From assembly GCF_028471945.1 (NCBI RefSeq), contig NZ_CP110128.1:1662501-1726500 (forward strand): a DNA stretch of 64,000 bases, in the 5' to 3' direction. The notes below the pieces were generated by a model. It was not told where the DNA came from and ran no database searches. It saw nothing but the letters and a program-made list of their open reading frames with translations. The stretch comes from Pseudomonas sp. WJP1 (GTDB taxonomy: Bacteria; Pseudomonadota; Gammaproteobacteria; Pseudomonadales; Pseudomonadaceae). How positions within the stretch are numbered: position 1 is the stretch's first letter; every line of letters starts with the position of its first letter. Positions 43,963 to 52,148 of the stretch are shown here, one piece after another. A program made the translations under genes and the position numbers.

Positions 43963-44044
43963 GGAGCGAGCCTGCTCGCGATAGCGGAGTGTCATTCAAC
44001 GGTGATGTTGACTGATAGACCGCTATCGCGAGCAGGCTCGCTCC
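43963..44044. repeat. REP doublet (25-base perfect arms)
   Basis: Arms 43963-43987 and 44020-44044 are perfect reverse complements (GGAGCGAGCCTGCTCGCGATAGCGG type). It ends 7 bases before the stop of the aminotransferase gene. Confidence 0.9.
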
Positions 44045-44051
44045 TACAGGG

Positions 44052-45245
44052 TTATTTGCAGACTTTAGCGATACCTTCTGCCAGTAAATCCAGACGCGTT
44101 GCATCTATCCCGGCCACGTTCGCCCGACCCGAGCTGACCATGTACACACTGTGATGATCGCGCAGTTGCTTGACCTGCTCCGGCGACAGCCCGGTGTAGG
44201 AAAACATCCCGCGTTGCACGCCAATGTGCGCAAAGCGCTCACGCAAACCGTAATCCTGCAGCGCATCGAGCAAGCCGCTGCGCAGCTGCGCAATGCGCAA
44301 GCGCATGGTTTCCACTTCGTCGGCCCAGAGGTTTTTCAGTTCCGGGTCGCCGAGGATGGTCGCCACCACGGCAGCGCCGTGATCCGGTGGCGTCGACCAC
44401 AGGTTGCGGGCGATGTTGGCCAGTTGGCTGCGGATGTCGGTCAGCTTGTCCGCGGATTTCGCGCAGACAATCAGCGCGCCGGTGCGGTCGCGGTACAGGC
44501 CGAAGTTCTTCGAGCAGGAGCTGGTGATCAGGACTTCCGGCAACTCGGCGGCAAACAGTCGAGTCGACCACGCGTCCTGCTCCAGGCCGTCGCCGAAACC
44601 CTGATAGGCAAAATCGATCAGCGGCAGCAACTCGCGCCGACGCACCACGTCCAGTACCCGGCGCCAGTCGTCATGGGACAGATCGAAGCCGGTCGGGTTG
44701 TGACAGCAGGCGTGCAGCAGTACCACGTCGCCCCTGGGGGCTTCGTTGAGCACGGCGAGCATCGCATCGACGTCCAGGCGGTTATCGCTGCCCACGTAGG
44801 GGTAATGATTAACCTTCACCTTGGCCGCGGCGAAAATGGTTTCGTGGATCGGCCAGGTCGGGTTGCTCAGCCAGACGCCACGGCCCGGCAGGCACTGGGC
44901 GATGAAATCCGCGCTCAAGCGCAACGCACCGGTGCCGCCCGGAGTCTGGGTGGCGCCGGCGCGTTGTGCGCTGATCAGCTTCGAGTCGGCGCCGAGCACC
45001 AACTCGTTGATGACCTTGCCGAAGGCCGGGTCGCCATGCCCGCCGATGTAGGTCTTGGTGGTCTGGCGATCCACCAGTCGCGCCTCGGCGAGTTTAACGG
45101 CCTGGGGAATCGAGGTCAGGCCCTGGGCGTCTTTATAGACACCCACGCCGAGATCGAATTTGCGCGGGTTGGGGTCCTGCGCGTAGGCCTCCATCAGGCC
45201 GAGGATCGGGTCGCCGGGCACCCGGCCGATGGCGTCGAAATGCAT
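44052..45245 (-). CDS. phhC: Aromatic amino acid aminotransferase PhhC/TyrB
   Basis: This is a class I aminotransferase of 397 residues, PLP-dependent, converting Tyr or Phe to the 2-oxo acid. The PLP-binding Lys is in SSCSKNFGLYRDRTGAL, the Asn/Pro pair in ACCHNPTGFDLS, and the C-terminal arginine for the carboxylate in the VSSGRANVAGID region. Third gene of phhABC: its ATG overlaps the phhB TAA by one base, so the genes are translationally coupled. With PhhA and PhhB it catabolises phenylalanine through tyrosine. Confidence 0.93.
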   Translation of the reverse strand: MHFDAIGRVPGDPILGLMEAYAQDPNPRKFDLGVGVYKDAQGLTSIPQAVKLAEARLVDRQTTKTYIGGHGDPAFGKVINELVLGADSKLISAQRAGATQTPGGTGALRLSADFIAQCLPGRGVWLSNPTWPIHETIFAAAKVKVNHYPYVGSDNRLDVDAMLAVLNEAPRGDVVLLHACCHNPTGFDLSHDDWRRVLDVVRRRELLPLIDFAYQGFGDGLEQDAWSTRLFAAELPEVLITSSCSKNFGLYRDRTGALIVCAKSADKLTDIRSQLANIARNLWSTPPDHGAAVVATILGDPELKNLWADEVETMRLRIAQLRSGLLDALQDYGLRERFAHIGVQRGMFSYTGLSPEQVKQLRDHHSVYMVSSGRANVAGIDATRLDLLAEGIAKVCK

Positions 45246-45601
45246 TATTTGCGGCCCTCGGCGTCCTTGGCAACGATGTCAGTACGCGCCGCCATGATGA
45301 AGTCGTTGCGGTGCAGGCCCTTGATCGAGTGGCTCCACCAGGTCACGGTGACTTTGCCCCACTCGGTCAACAGGCCTGGGTGATGGCCTTCGGCCTCGGA
45401 GATTTCACCGACGGCGTTGGTGAACGCCAGGGCGTGCTTGAAGTTCTTGAACAGGAAAACCTTCTCCAGCTGCATGATGCCGTCGCGAACTTCGATGTTC
45501 CAGTCGGGGATCTGCTTGATCAGGATCGGCAGTTCTTCGTCGCTGACTTGTGGAGCATCGGCGCGGCAGGCTTCGCAGTGGGCTTGGGTAAGTGCGGTCA
45601 T
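45245..45601 (-). CDS. phhB: 4a-hydroxytetrahydrobiopterin dehydratase PhhB
   Basis: This is a pterin-4a-carbinolamine dehydratase of 118 residues that regenerates the pterin cofactor of phenylalanine hydroxylase. The family core is [20 protein letters not shown] followed by [19 protein letters not shown], where the paired His and the Trp line the active site. It is the middle gene of phhABC, 104 bases after phhA and coupled to phhC through TAATG. Confidence 0.95.
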   Translation of the reverse strand: MTALTQAHCEACRADAPQVSDEELPILIKQIPDWNIEVRDGIMQLEKVFLFKNFKHALAFTNAVGEISEAEGHHPGLLTEWGKVTVTWWSHSIKGLHRNDFIMAARTDIVAKDAEGRK

Positions 45602-45705
45602 GATGGGTTCCTGAAATCGTATTATTGGAATTCGGCCGTCAATGTCACCACGCTAAAGCAAAGCGTCGGTTCCGGACAGGCTCACTTGATGCTAAATGCT
45701 GCGGT

Positions 45706-46497
45706 TCACGCGGCTTTTGGTTTAGGCGGAAATTTCGGCGCGTGCAGACCCATCTGCATCGCTTGCTTGACCATGCCCATGATGTCTTCGTGGGCCAGGT
45801 CGAACAGGCGCTTGAGGTTCGGCAGCACGAAATACAGCGGTTGCAGAATGTCGATGCGGTAAGGCGTGCGCATGCACTCCAGCGGATTGAATGCCTGATG
45901 CTCAGGCTCATCCGACAGGCAATACACGGTTTCTTTCGGTGAAGACAGGATGCCGCCACCGTAGATGCGCTGACCTTGCGGGGTGTCGAGCAGGCCGAAT
46001 TCGATGGTCATCCAATACAGGCGCGCCAGGTATACGCGTTCTTCCTTGGAAGCCTGCAGGCCGAGTTTGCCGTAGGTGTGGGTGAATTCAGCGAACCAGG
46101 GGTTGGTCAGCAATGGGCAGTGGCCGAAGATCTCGTGGAAAATGTCCGGCTCTTGCAGGTAATCCAGCTCTTCGCGGGTACGAATGAAAGTAGCCACTGG
46201 AAACTGCTTGCTGGCGAGCAATTCAAAAAAGGTCTGGAAGGGAATCAGTGCCGGAACGCGGGCGACTTGCCAGCCGGTGGTTTCACCGAGGACCTTGTTG
46301 ATCTCGCCCAGTTGCGGAATGCGGTCGTGGGGCAGACCGAGTTTTTCGATGCCGTCCAGGTATTCCTGGCACGCACGCCCTTCGATCACTTTCAGTTGGC
46401 GAGTGATCAGCGTGTTCCACACCGCGTGTTCTTCGGCGGTGTAGTCGATAAAACCTTGCGCATCGGGCTCACGAGCCACGTATTGCGTCTGCTTCAT
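45706..46497 (-). CDS. phhA: Phenylalanine 4-monooxygenase PhhA
   Basis: This is a pterin- and iron-dependent hydroxylase of 263 residues that converts phenylalanine to tyrosine. Iron ligands are the two His of FHEIFGHCPLL and the Glu of YWMTIEFGLL. This is the monodomain bacterial form, with no regulatory ACT domain. The start ATG 46497 has AGGAGAG upstream. First gene of phhABC, divergent from phhR. A PhhR-type operator and a sigma-54-like promoter lie in the intergenic region. Confidence 0.96.
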   Translation of the reverse strand: MKQTQYVAREPDAQGFIDYTAEEHAVWNTLITRQLKVIEGRACQEYLDGIEKLGLPHDRIPQLGEINKVLGETTGWQVARVPALIPFQTFFELLASKQFPVATFIRTREELDYLQEPDIFHEIFGHCPLLTNPWFAEFTHTYGKLGLQASKEERVYLARLYWMTIEFGLLDTPQGQRIYGGGILSSPKETVYCLSDEPEHQAFNPLECMRTPYRIDILQPLYFVLPNLKRLFDLAHEDIMGMVKQAMQMGLHAPKFPPKPKAA

Positions 46498-46565
46498 GCT
46501 GCTCTCCTGCTAGGGGATTCGTTCTTGTTATGTACTGCTATGGACCTAGGAATACCCCAACAATT

Positions 46566-46579
46566 GCATCGTTGCAGCC
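46566..46579 (-). promoter_or_regulatory. Candidate sigma-54 promoter for phhABC
   Basis: On the minus strand, GG at 46579-46578 and GC at 46567-46566 are exactly 10 bases apart, in the context CGGCTGCAACGATGCA. The -24 element is imperfect (CGG for TGG), the -12 is ATGCA. Transcription would start about 57 bases before phhA. The phh operon of P. aeruginosa is reported RpoN-dependent. Confidence 0.4.
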
Positions 46580-46617
46580 GGTGAAGCGCGGCCTGCGCGG
46601 GAAAAACGCGGTAAAAT

Positions 46618-46635
46618 CGTAAAGTTTTCGTTACG
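46618..46635. promoter_or_regulatory. PhhR/TyrR-like operator upstream of phhA
   Basis: CGTAAA-N6-GTTACG matches TGTAAA-N6-TTTACA at 9 of 12 positions and contains the dyad CGTAA-N8-TTACG. It is 120 bases before phhA and about 50 bases upstream of the sigma-54-like element, a normal distance for an activator site. Confidence 0.65.
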
Positions 46636-46746
46636 TATTGGGCGTCATCGCGCAGATGTTGAGATTGGCGGGTGGGAAAAGCCCTTCAGCTGTCACATAA
46701 TCTTGACGACTAACTGAGCACCTAATCAGAAAAGTCGGGCGCTAAC

Positions 46747-46840
46747 CCTGTGGGAGCCAGCCTGCTGGCGATAGCGGTGTGTCATTCGGCATCCCCAGGG
46801 CCTGATGCGACGCCATCACCAGCAGGCTGGCTCCCACAGG
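46747..46840. repeat. REP doublet (22-base perfect arms)
   Basis: Arms 46747-46768 and 46819-46840 are perfect reverse complements of a distinct variant (GGGAGCCAGCCTGCTGG). It lies only 27 bases before the phhR ATG, inside its likely 5' leader, an unusual place for a REP. Confidence 0.88.
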
Positions 46841-46867
46841 TCAATCATCGTTTATCAGGTCTTTTAT

Positions 46868-48427
46868 ATGCGTATCAAAGTCCACTGCCAGAACCGCATC
46901 GGCATCCTGCGCGACATTCTCAACCTGCTGGTCGAGTACGGTATCAACGTCGCTCGCGGCGAAGTGGGTGGCGAACATGGCAATGCCATTTACCTGCACT
47001 GTCCGAATCTCATCAATATCCAGTTCCAGGCGTTGCGTCCGAAATTCGAGGCGATTGCCGGGGTGTTCGGGGTCAAGCGTGTAGGGCTGATGCCCAGCGA
47101 GCGGCGCCACATGGAACTCAATGCGCTGCTCGGCGCGCTGGAGTTTCCAGTGCTGTCGATCGATATGGGCGGCTCGATCGTCGCGGCCAATCGCGCGGCG
47201 GCGCAGTTGCTGGGTGTGCGGGTGGATGAAGTGCCGGGGATTCCCTTGTCGCGTTATGCCGAGGATTTCGACTTGCCGGAACTGGTGCGCGCCAACAAAT
47301 CGCGGATCAACGGGCTGCGGGTCAAGGTCAAGGGTGATGTGTTCCTGGCCGACATCGCGCCACTGCAGTCGGAGCATGACGACAGCGAAGCCATGGCCGG
47401 GGCAGTGTTGACCCTGCATCGCGCCGACCGGGTGGGCGAGCGCATCTATAACGTACGCAAGCAGGAGTTGCGCGGCTTCGACAGCATCTTCCAAAGCTCG
47501 AAGGTGATGGCAGCGGTGGTGCGCGAAGCCCGACGCATGGCCCCGCTCGATGCGCCGCTATTGATAGAGGGCGAAACCGGTACCGGTAAGGAGTTGCTGG
47601 CGCGCGCTTGCCATCTGGCCAGCCCGCGCGGGCAATCGCCGCTGATGGCGCTCAACTGCGCCGGTTTGCCGGAATCCATGGCCGAGACCGAGCTGTTCGG
47701 CTATGGCCCTGGTGCCTTCGAGGGAGCCCGGGCCGAGGGTAAGCTCGGGCTGTTGGAGTTGACGGCGGGCGGTACGCTGTTTCTTGATGGTGTCGGGGAA
47801 ATGAGCCCGCGGCTGCAGGTGAAACTGTTGCGGTTCCTGCAGGATGGCTGCTTCCGCCGCGTCGGCAGCGACGAGGAGGTTTACCTCGATGTGCGGGTGA
47901 TCTGCGCGACCCAGGTCGACCTGTCCGAACTCTGCGCCCGCGGGGAGTTTCGCCAGGACCTGTATCACCGTTTGAACGTGCTGTCGTTGCACATCCCGCC
48001 GCTGCGCGAATGCCTCGACGGCTTGACGCCGCTGGTGGAGCACTTCCTCGATCAGGCCAGCCGGCAGATCGGTTGCCCGCTGCCCAAGCTGGCACCAGCG
48101 GCCATGGACCGGCTCAACCATTACCACTGGCCGGGCAACGTACGGCAGTTGGAAAACGTGCTGTTCCAGGCGGTTTCCCTGTGCGATGGCGGGACGGTCA
48201 AGGCCGAGCACATTCGCCTGCCGGATTATGGCGTGCGTCAGCCACTTGGCGATTTTTCGCTGGAGGGTGGGCTGGACGAGATTGTCGGGCGCTTTGAGAA
48301 AGCGGTGCTGGAGCGGCTGTATTCCGAGCATCCGAGCAGTCGGCAACTGGGCAAGAGGCTGGGGGTTTCGCATACCACCATTGCCAACAAGTTGCGTGAC
48401 TATGAGGTGGGCAAGGACAACACCTGA
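46868..48427 (+). CDS. phhR: TyrR/PhhR-family transcriptional regulator
   Basis: This is a regulator of aromatic amino acid catabolism, 519 residues. The N-terminal ACT domain (about 1-75) and PAS domain (about 80-190) sense aromatic amino acids. The AAA+ domain has Walker A GETGTGKE and Walker B-type GGTLFLDGVGEM. A Fis-like helix-turn-helix is at the end (SSRQLGKRLGVSHTTIANKL). The sigma-54 contact motif GAFTGA is changed to GAFEGA (in GPGAFEGARAEG), as in the TyrR group. The ATG at 46868 gives the family start MRIKVHCQNRIGILRDIL. Confidence 0.94.
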   Translation: MRIKVHCQNRIGILRDILNLLVEYGINVARGEVGGEHGNAIYLHCPNLINIQFQALRPKFEAIAGVFGVKRVGLMPSERRHMELNALLGALEFPVLSIDMGGSIVAANRAAAQLLGVRVDEVPGIPLSRYAEDFDLPELVRANKSRINGLRVKVKGDVFLADIAPLQSEHDDSEAMAGAVLTLHRADRVGERIYNVRKQELRGFDSIFQSSKVMAAVVREARRMAPLDAPLLIEGETGTGKELLARACHLASPRGQSPLMALNCAGLPESMAETELFGYGPGAFEGARAEGKLGLLELTAGGTLFLDGVGEMSPRLQVKLLRFLQDGCFRRVGSDEEVYLDVRVICATQVDLSELCARGEFRQDLYHRLNVLSLHIPPLRECLDGLTPLVEHFLDQASRQIGCPLPKLAPAAMDRLNHYHWPGNVRQLENVLFQAVSLCDGGTVKAEHIRLPDYGVRQPLGDFSLEGGLDEIVGRFEKAVLERLYSEHPSSRQLGKRLGVSHTTIANKLRDYEVGKDNT

Positions 48428-48428
48428 A

Positions 48429-48504
48429 GATCAAAAGATCGCAGCCTGCGGCAGCTCCTACACCGATCCCTGTAGGAGCTGCCGCAGGCTGCGATCTTTT
48501 GATC
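48429..48504. repeat. 76-base near-perfect palindrome after phhR (34-base arms)
   Basis: Arms 48429-48462 and 48471-48504 are perfect reverse complements around an 8-base spacer. The core GCAGCCTGCGGCAGCTCC differs from the other REP variants here, and the outer part is GATCAAAAGATC. Starting two bases after the phhR stop and ending with TTTTGATC, it can serve as its terminator. Confidence 0.9.
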
Positions 48505-48620
48505 TGTTGCCGCGAAGCGGCATGACACCGCCGGTTTTTCGTCTCTGACACAATCCCCCATTCCCCGGTAAATCTCTTCAAGTCCTTTATTTGCCGGGCC
48601 TCGCGCCGCCAAAAACAACT

Positions 48621-48636
48621 TGGTCTGCAAATTGCT
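48621..48636 (+). promoter_or_regulatory. Sigma-54 promoter of the flgF operon
   Basis: TGG (48621-48623) and TTGCT (48632-48636) place GG and GC exactly 10 bases apart, matching the RpoN consensus TGGCAC-N5-TTGCW at its key positions. It is about 57 bases before the flgF GTG. Rod and hook genes of Pseudomonas belong to the FleR/RpoN flagellar class. Confidence 0.8.
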
Positions 48637-48692
48637 TATGCCACGTCAGTACAGCATCGGGCGGCAAACGTCCGGCAGGCAGAGGAAAGCGT

Positions 48693-49433
48693 GTGGACAA
48701 GTACCTTTATGTGGCAATGACCGGTGCCAGCCAGAATGCACTGGCGCAAAAGGCCCATGCCAACAACCTGGCGAACATCTCTACCAACGGTTTCCAGAAA
48801 GACCTGGAGCAGGCGCGCTCGATGCCGGTGTTCGGCGACAGCTTTCCGGCGCGTGCGTTTGCCCTGTCCGAACGCCCGGCCACCGACTTCTCCCCGGGTT
48901 CGCTGGTGGAAACCGGCCGCGACCTCGACGTCGCCGTGCAAGGCAACGGCTGGCTGGCGGTGCAGAACCCCGATGGCGGTGAAAGCTACGTGCGCACCGG
49001 CAGCCTGGTGGTGGACGCCCTGGGCGTGCTGCGCGCTGGCAACGGCATGCCGGTGATCGGCAATGGCGGACCGATTGCCGTGCCGCCCGAGCAGCAGATC
49101 GAAGTGGGCGAGGACGGCACCATCAGCATCCGCGCAATGGGCGAAGGCCCGCGCGTCATGGCCGAGGTGGACCGCATCAAGCTGGTCAACCCGGACATCA
49201 AGAACATGACCAAGGGCCTGGACGGTTCGATCCACACCAGGGACGGCCAGCCTGCGCAAGCCGATGCCGGCGTCAAGCTGGTGTCCGGTTTCCTCGAGTC
49301 GAGCAACGTCAATGCGGTGGACGAGATGACCTCGGTACTGGCCTTGGCCAAGCAGTTCGAGCTGCACATCAAGATGATGAATACCGCCAAAGAAGACGAC
49401 CAGGCCATGGCTCGGGTCTTGCAGATCAGCTAA
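48693..49433 (+). CDS. flgF: Flagellar proximal rod protein FlgF
   Basis: This is a structural subunit of the proximal flagellar rod in the periplasm, 246 residues. It has the N-terminal rod-family motif ANNLANISTNGFQKDL, the conserved middle VQGNGWLAVQNPDGGESYVR and the C-terminal helix NAVDEMTSVLALAKQFELHI. GTG 48693 is chosen because GAGGA precedes it and VDKYLYVAMTGA is the family start; an upstream extension to 48591 would cross the sigma-54 promoter. First gene of flgFGHIJKL. Confidence 0.95.
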   Translation: MDKYLYVAMTGASQNALAQKAHANNLANISTNGFQKDLEQARSMPVFGDSFPARAFALSERPATDFSPGSLVETGRDLDVAVQGNGWLAVQNPDGGESYVRTGSLVVDALGVLRAGNGMPVIGNGGPIAVPPEQQIEVGEDGTISIRAMGEGPRVMAEVDRIKLVNPDIKNMTKGLDGSIHTRDGQPAQADAGVKLVSGFLESSNVNAVDEMTSVLALAKQFELHIKMMNTAKEDDQAMARVLQIS

Positions 49434-49478
49434 TTACCAGAACGTCGCGCCGTAAAACAGGCGCACGAGGAGAATCGA

Positions 49479-50264
49479 ATGCTTCCGGCTCTATGGGTTG
49501 CCAAAACCGGTCTGTCCGCCCAGGACACCAACCTGACCACCATTTCCAACAACCTGGCCAACGTGTCGACCACGGGTTTCAAGCGTGACCGCGCCGAGTT
49601 CCAGGACTTGCTCTACCAGATCAAGCGTCAGCCAGGCGCCCAGTCGACCCAGGACAGCGAACTGCCGTCGGGCCTGCAACTGGGTACCGGTGTGCGCATT
49701 GTCGGCACCCAGAAAAACTTCAACGCCGGCAGCCTGCAAACCACCGAGCAACCCCTGGACATGGCCATCGACGGTCGTGGCTTCTTCCAGATTCTGCAGC
49801 CGGACGGCACCACTTCCTACACCCGTGACGGTACTTTCCACCTGGACTCCAACGGCCAGATCGTCAACGCCAGCGGCTTCGCCCTGGAACCGGCGATCGT
49901 GATTCCGAACGACGCCCAGACCTTCACCGTGGGCAAGGATGGCACCGTGTCCATCACCGTCGCCGGCAACCCGGCCTCCCAGGTGATCGGCAACCTGCAG
50001 ACTGCCGACTTCATCAACCCGGCCGGCTTGCAGGCCGTGGGCAACAACCTGTTCCTGGAAACCGCCGCCAGCGGCGCGCCGCAAGTCGGCACGCCAGGCC
50101 TGGCCGGTTTCGGCACCACGCTGCAGAACACCCTGGAAACCTCCAACGTCAGCACCGTTGAAGAGATGGTCAACATGATCACCACTCAGCGCGCCTACGA
50201 GATGAACTCCAAGGTGATCTCCACCGCCGACCAGATGCTCTCGTTCGTAACGCAGAATCTGTAA
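49479..50264 (+). CDS. flgG: Flagellar distal rod protein FlgG
   Basis: This is the distal rod subunit, 261 residues, the usual length. It has NNLANVSTTGFKRDRAEFQD near the start, IDGRGFFQILQPDGTTSYTR in the middle and EEMVNMITTQRAYEMNSKVI at the end, the classic paired N- and C-terminal helices of axial proteins. ATG 49479 has GAGGAG upstream. It lies 45 bases after flgF in the same operon. Confidence 0.97.
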   Translation: MLPALWVAKTGLSAQDTNLTTISNNLANVSTTGFKRDRAEFQDLLYQIKRQPGAQSTQDSELPSGLQLGTGVRIVGTQKNFNAGSLQTTEQPLDMAIDGRGFFQILQPDGTTSYTRDGTFHLDSNGQIVNASGFALEPAIVIPNDAQTFTVGKDGTVSITVAGNPASQVIGNLQTADFINPAGLQAVGNNLFLETAASGAPQVGTPGLAGFGTTLQNTLETSNVSTVEEMVNMITTQRAYEMNSKVISTADQMLSFVTQNL

Positions 50265-50316
50265 TCAAGTCTATGGGGCGGCCGTGCGGTCGCCTGCAAC
50301 ACCGTGAGGTAGGGTC

Positions 50317-51021
50317 ATGAAACGCGTCGTCTCTGTTCTGGCATTGAGTGGGATTGCTGCGCTCGCTGCGCTCGCAGGTTGCGTGCCTGTGACGCCCAAG
50401 CCCAATGACCCTTACTACGCCCCGGTGTTGCCGCGCACGCCGTTGCCGGCTGCCGCCAACAACGGCTCGATCTACCAGGCCGGTTTCGAGCAGAACCTGT
50501 ACACCGACCGCAAGGCGTTCCGGGTCGGTGACATCATCACCATCACCCTGAACGAGAAGACCCAGGCCAGCAAGAACGCCAACTCGCAAATCGACAAGAC
50601 CAGCAAGACCGGCATCGGCCTGACCTCGCTGTTCGGCAGCAGCGCCACCACCAACAACCCGTTTGGCAGCAACGACCTGAGCCTGAGCGCCAGCTATGAA
50701 GGCGACCGCGCAACCAAGGGTGACAGCAAGGCCGGGCAGGGCAACAGCCTGACCGGTTCGATCACCGTGACGGTGGCGGACGTCCTGCCCAACGGCATCA
50801 TCGCCGTGCGCGGCGAGAAGTGGCTGACCCTCAACACCGGCGACGAACTGGTGCGGATTGCCGGTCTGGTCCGGGCTGACGATATTTCCACTGACAACAC
50901 GGTGTCGTCGACCCGCGTCGCCGATGCGCGCATCACCTACTCGGGTACCGGTTCCTTTGCCGATGCGAGTCAGCCGGGCTGGTTCGACCGTTTCTTCCTC
51001 AGCCCGCTGTTCCCTTTCTAG
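50317..51021 (+). CDS. flgH: Flagellar L-ring lipoprotein FlgH
   Basis: This is the outer-membrane L-ring subunit, 234 residues. The lipoprotein signal peptide ends in the lipobox LAGC (Cys at about 21). The mature part contains [20 protein letters not shown] and [20 protein letters not shown], both typical of FlgH. It follows flgG by 52 bases. The flgI start lies directly at its stop codon. Confidence 0.96.
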   Translation: MKRVVSVLALSGIAALAALAGCVPVTPKPNDPYYAPVLPRTPLPAAANNGSIYQAGFEQNLYTDRKAFRVGDIITITLNEKTQASKNANSQIDKTSKTGIGLTSLFGSSATTNNPFGSNDLSLSASYEGDRATKGDSKAGQGNSLTGSITVTVADVLPNGIIAVRGEKWLTLNTGDELVRIAGLVRADDISTDNTVSSTRVADARITYSGTGSFADASQPGWFDRFFLSPLFPF

Positions 51022-51030
51022 GTGGTCGCG

Positions 51031-52137
51031 TTGAATTTCAGAAATATCTTCGTTGCTGCCCTGATGCTGTCAGCAGCTTTCAACGCTCAAGCCGAGCGCC
51101 TGAAGGACATCGCCAGCATTTCCGGCGTGCGCTCCAACCAGTTGATCGGCTATGGCCTGGTGGTCGGGCTTAACGGCACCGGCGACCAGACGACGCAAAC
51201 CCCGTTCACCCTGCAGACCTTCAACAACATGCTCTCGCAGTTCGGCATCAAGGTGCCACCGGGTTCGGGCAACGTGCAGTTGAAGAACGTCGCGGCGGTC
51301 TCGATCAGTGCTGACTTGCCGGCGTTCGCCAAGCCGGGGCAGCAGGTCGACATCACTGTTTCGTCCATCGGCAACTCCAAGAGCCTGCGCGGCGGCACCT
51401 TGCTGCTGACGCCGCTCAAGGGTATCGACGGCAACGTCTATGCCGTGGCCCAGGGCAACCTGGTGGTCGGCGGTTTCGATGCCGAGGGGCGCGACGGCTC
51501 GAAGATCACGGTCAACGTGCCGTCGGCCGGGCGTATCCCGGGCGGTGCCTCGGTCGAGCGAGCCGTGCCGAGCGGTTTCAACCAGGGCAACAGCCTGACC
51601 CTGAACCTCAACCGTTCCGACTTCACCACGGCCAAGCGCATCGTCGACAAGATCAACGACATGCTCGGCCCAGGCGTGGCCCAGGCCATCGACGGCGGAT
51701 CTGTGCGCGTCACGGCGCCGCTGGATCCGAGCCAGCGTGTCGATTACCTGTCGATCCTGGAAAACCTCGAGATCGATCCGGGGCAGGCGGTGGCCAAGGT
51801 CATCATCAACTCGCGCACCGGCACCATCGTGATCGGCCAGAACGTCAAGGTTTCGCCGGCCGCCGTCACCCACGGCAGCCTGACCGTGACCATCACCGAA
51901 GACCCTATCGTCAGCCAGCCAGGCCCTCTGTCCAATGGCCAGACGGCGGTCGTGCCGCGCTCGCGGGTCAACGCCGAGCAGGAAGCCAAGCCGATGTTCA
52001 AGTTCGGCCCGGGCACCACCCTCGACGAAATCGTGCGTGCGGTGAACCAGGTCGGCGCGGCACCGGGCGACCTGATGGCGATTCTTGAAGCACTGAAACA
52101 GGCTGGCGCGTTGCAAGCCGACCTGATCGTGATCTGA
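51031..52137 (+). CDS. flgI: Flagellar P-ring protein FlgI
   Basis: This is the periplasmic P-ring subunit, about 368 residues. The signal peptide ends at FNAQA, followed by [20 protein letters not shown], the invariant mature start. Later motifs are [20 protein letters not shown] and [14 protein letters not shown]. The TTG at 51031 is preferred to GTG 51022 because AGGTGG lies five bases before it and the resulting signal peptide matches P. aeruginosa FlgI in length. Confidence 0.93.
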   Translation: MNFRNIFVAALMLSAAFNAQAERLKDIASISGVRSNQLIGYGLVVGLNGTGDQTTQTPFTLQTFNNMLSQFGIKVPPGSGNVQLKNVAAVSISADLPAFAKPGQQVDITVSSIGNSKSLRGGTLLLTPLKGIDGNVYAVAQGNLVVGGFDAEGRDGSKITVNVPSAGRIPGGASVERAVPSGFNQGNSLTLNLNRSDFTTAKRIVDKINDMLGPGVAQAIDGGSVRVTAPLDPSQRVDYLSILENLEIDPGQAVAKVIINSRTGTIVIGQNVKVSPAAVTHGSLTVTITEDPIVSQPGPLSNGQTAVVPRSRVNAEQEAKPMFKFGPGTTLDEIVRAVNQVGAAPGDLMAILEALKQAGALQADLIVI

Positions 52138-52148
52138 GGACGGCGACC

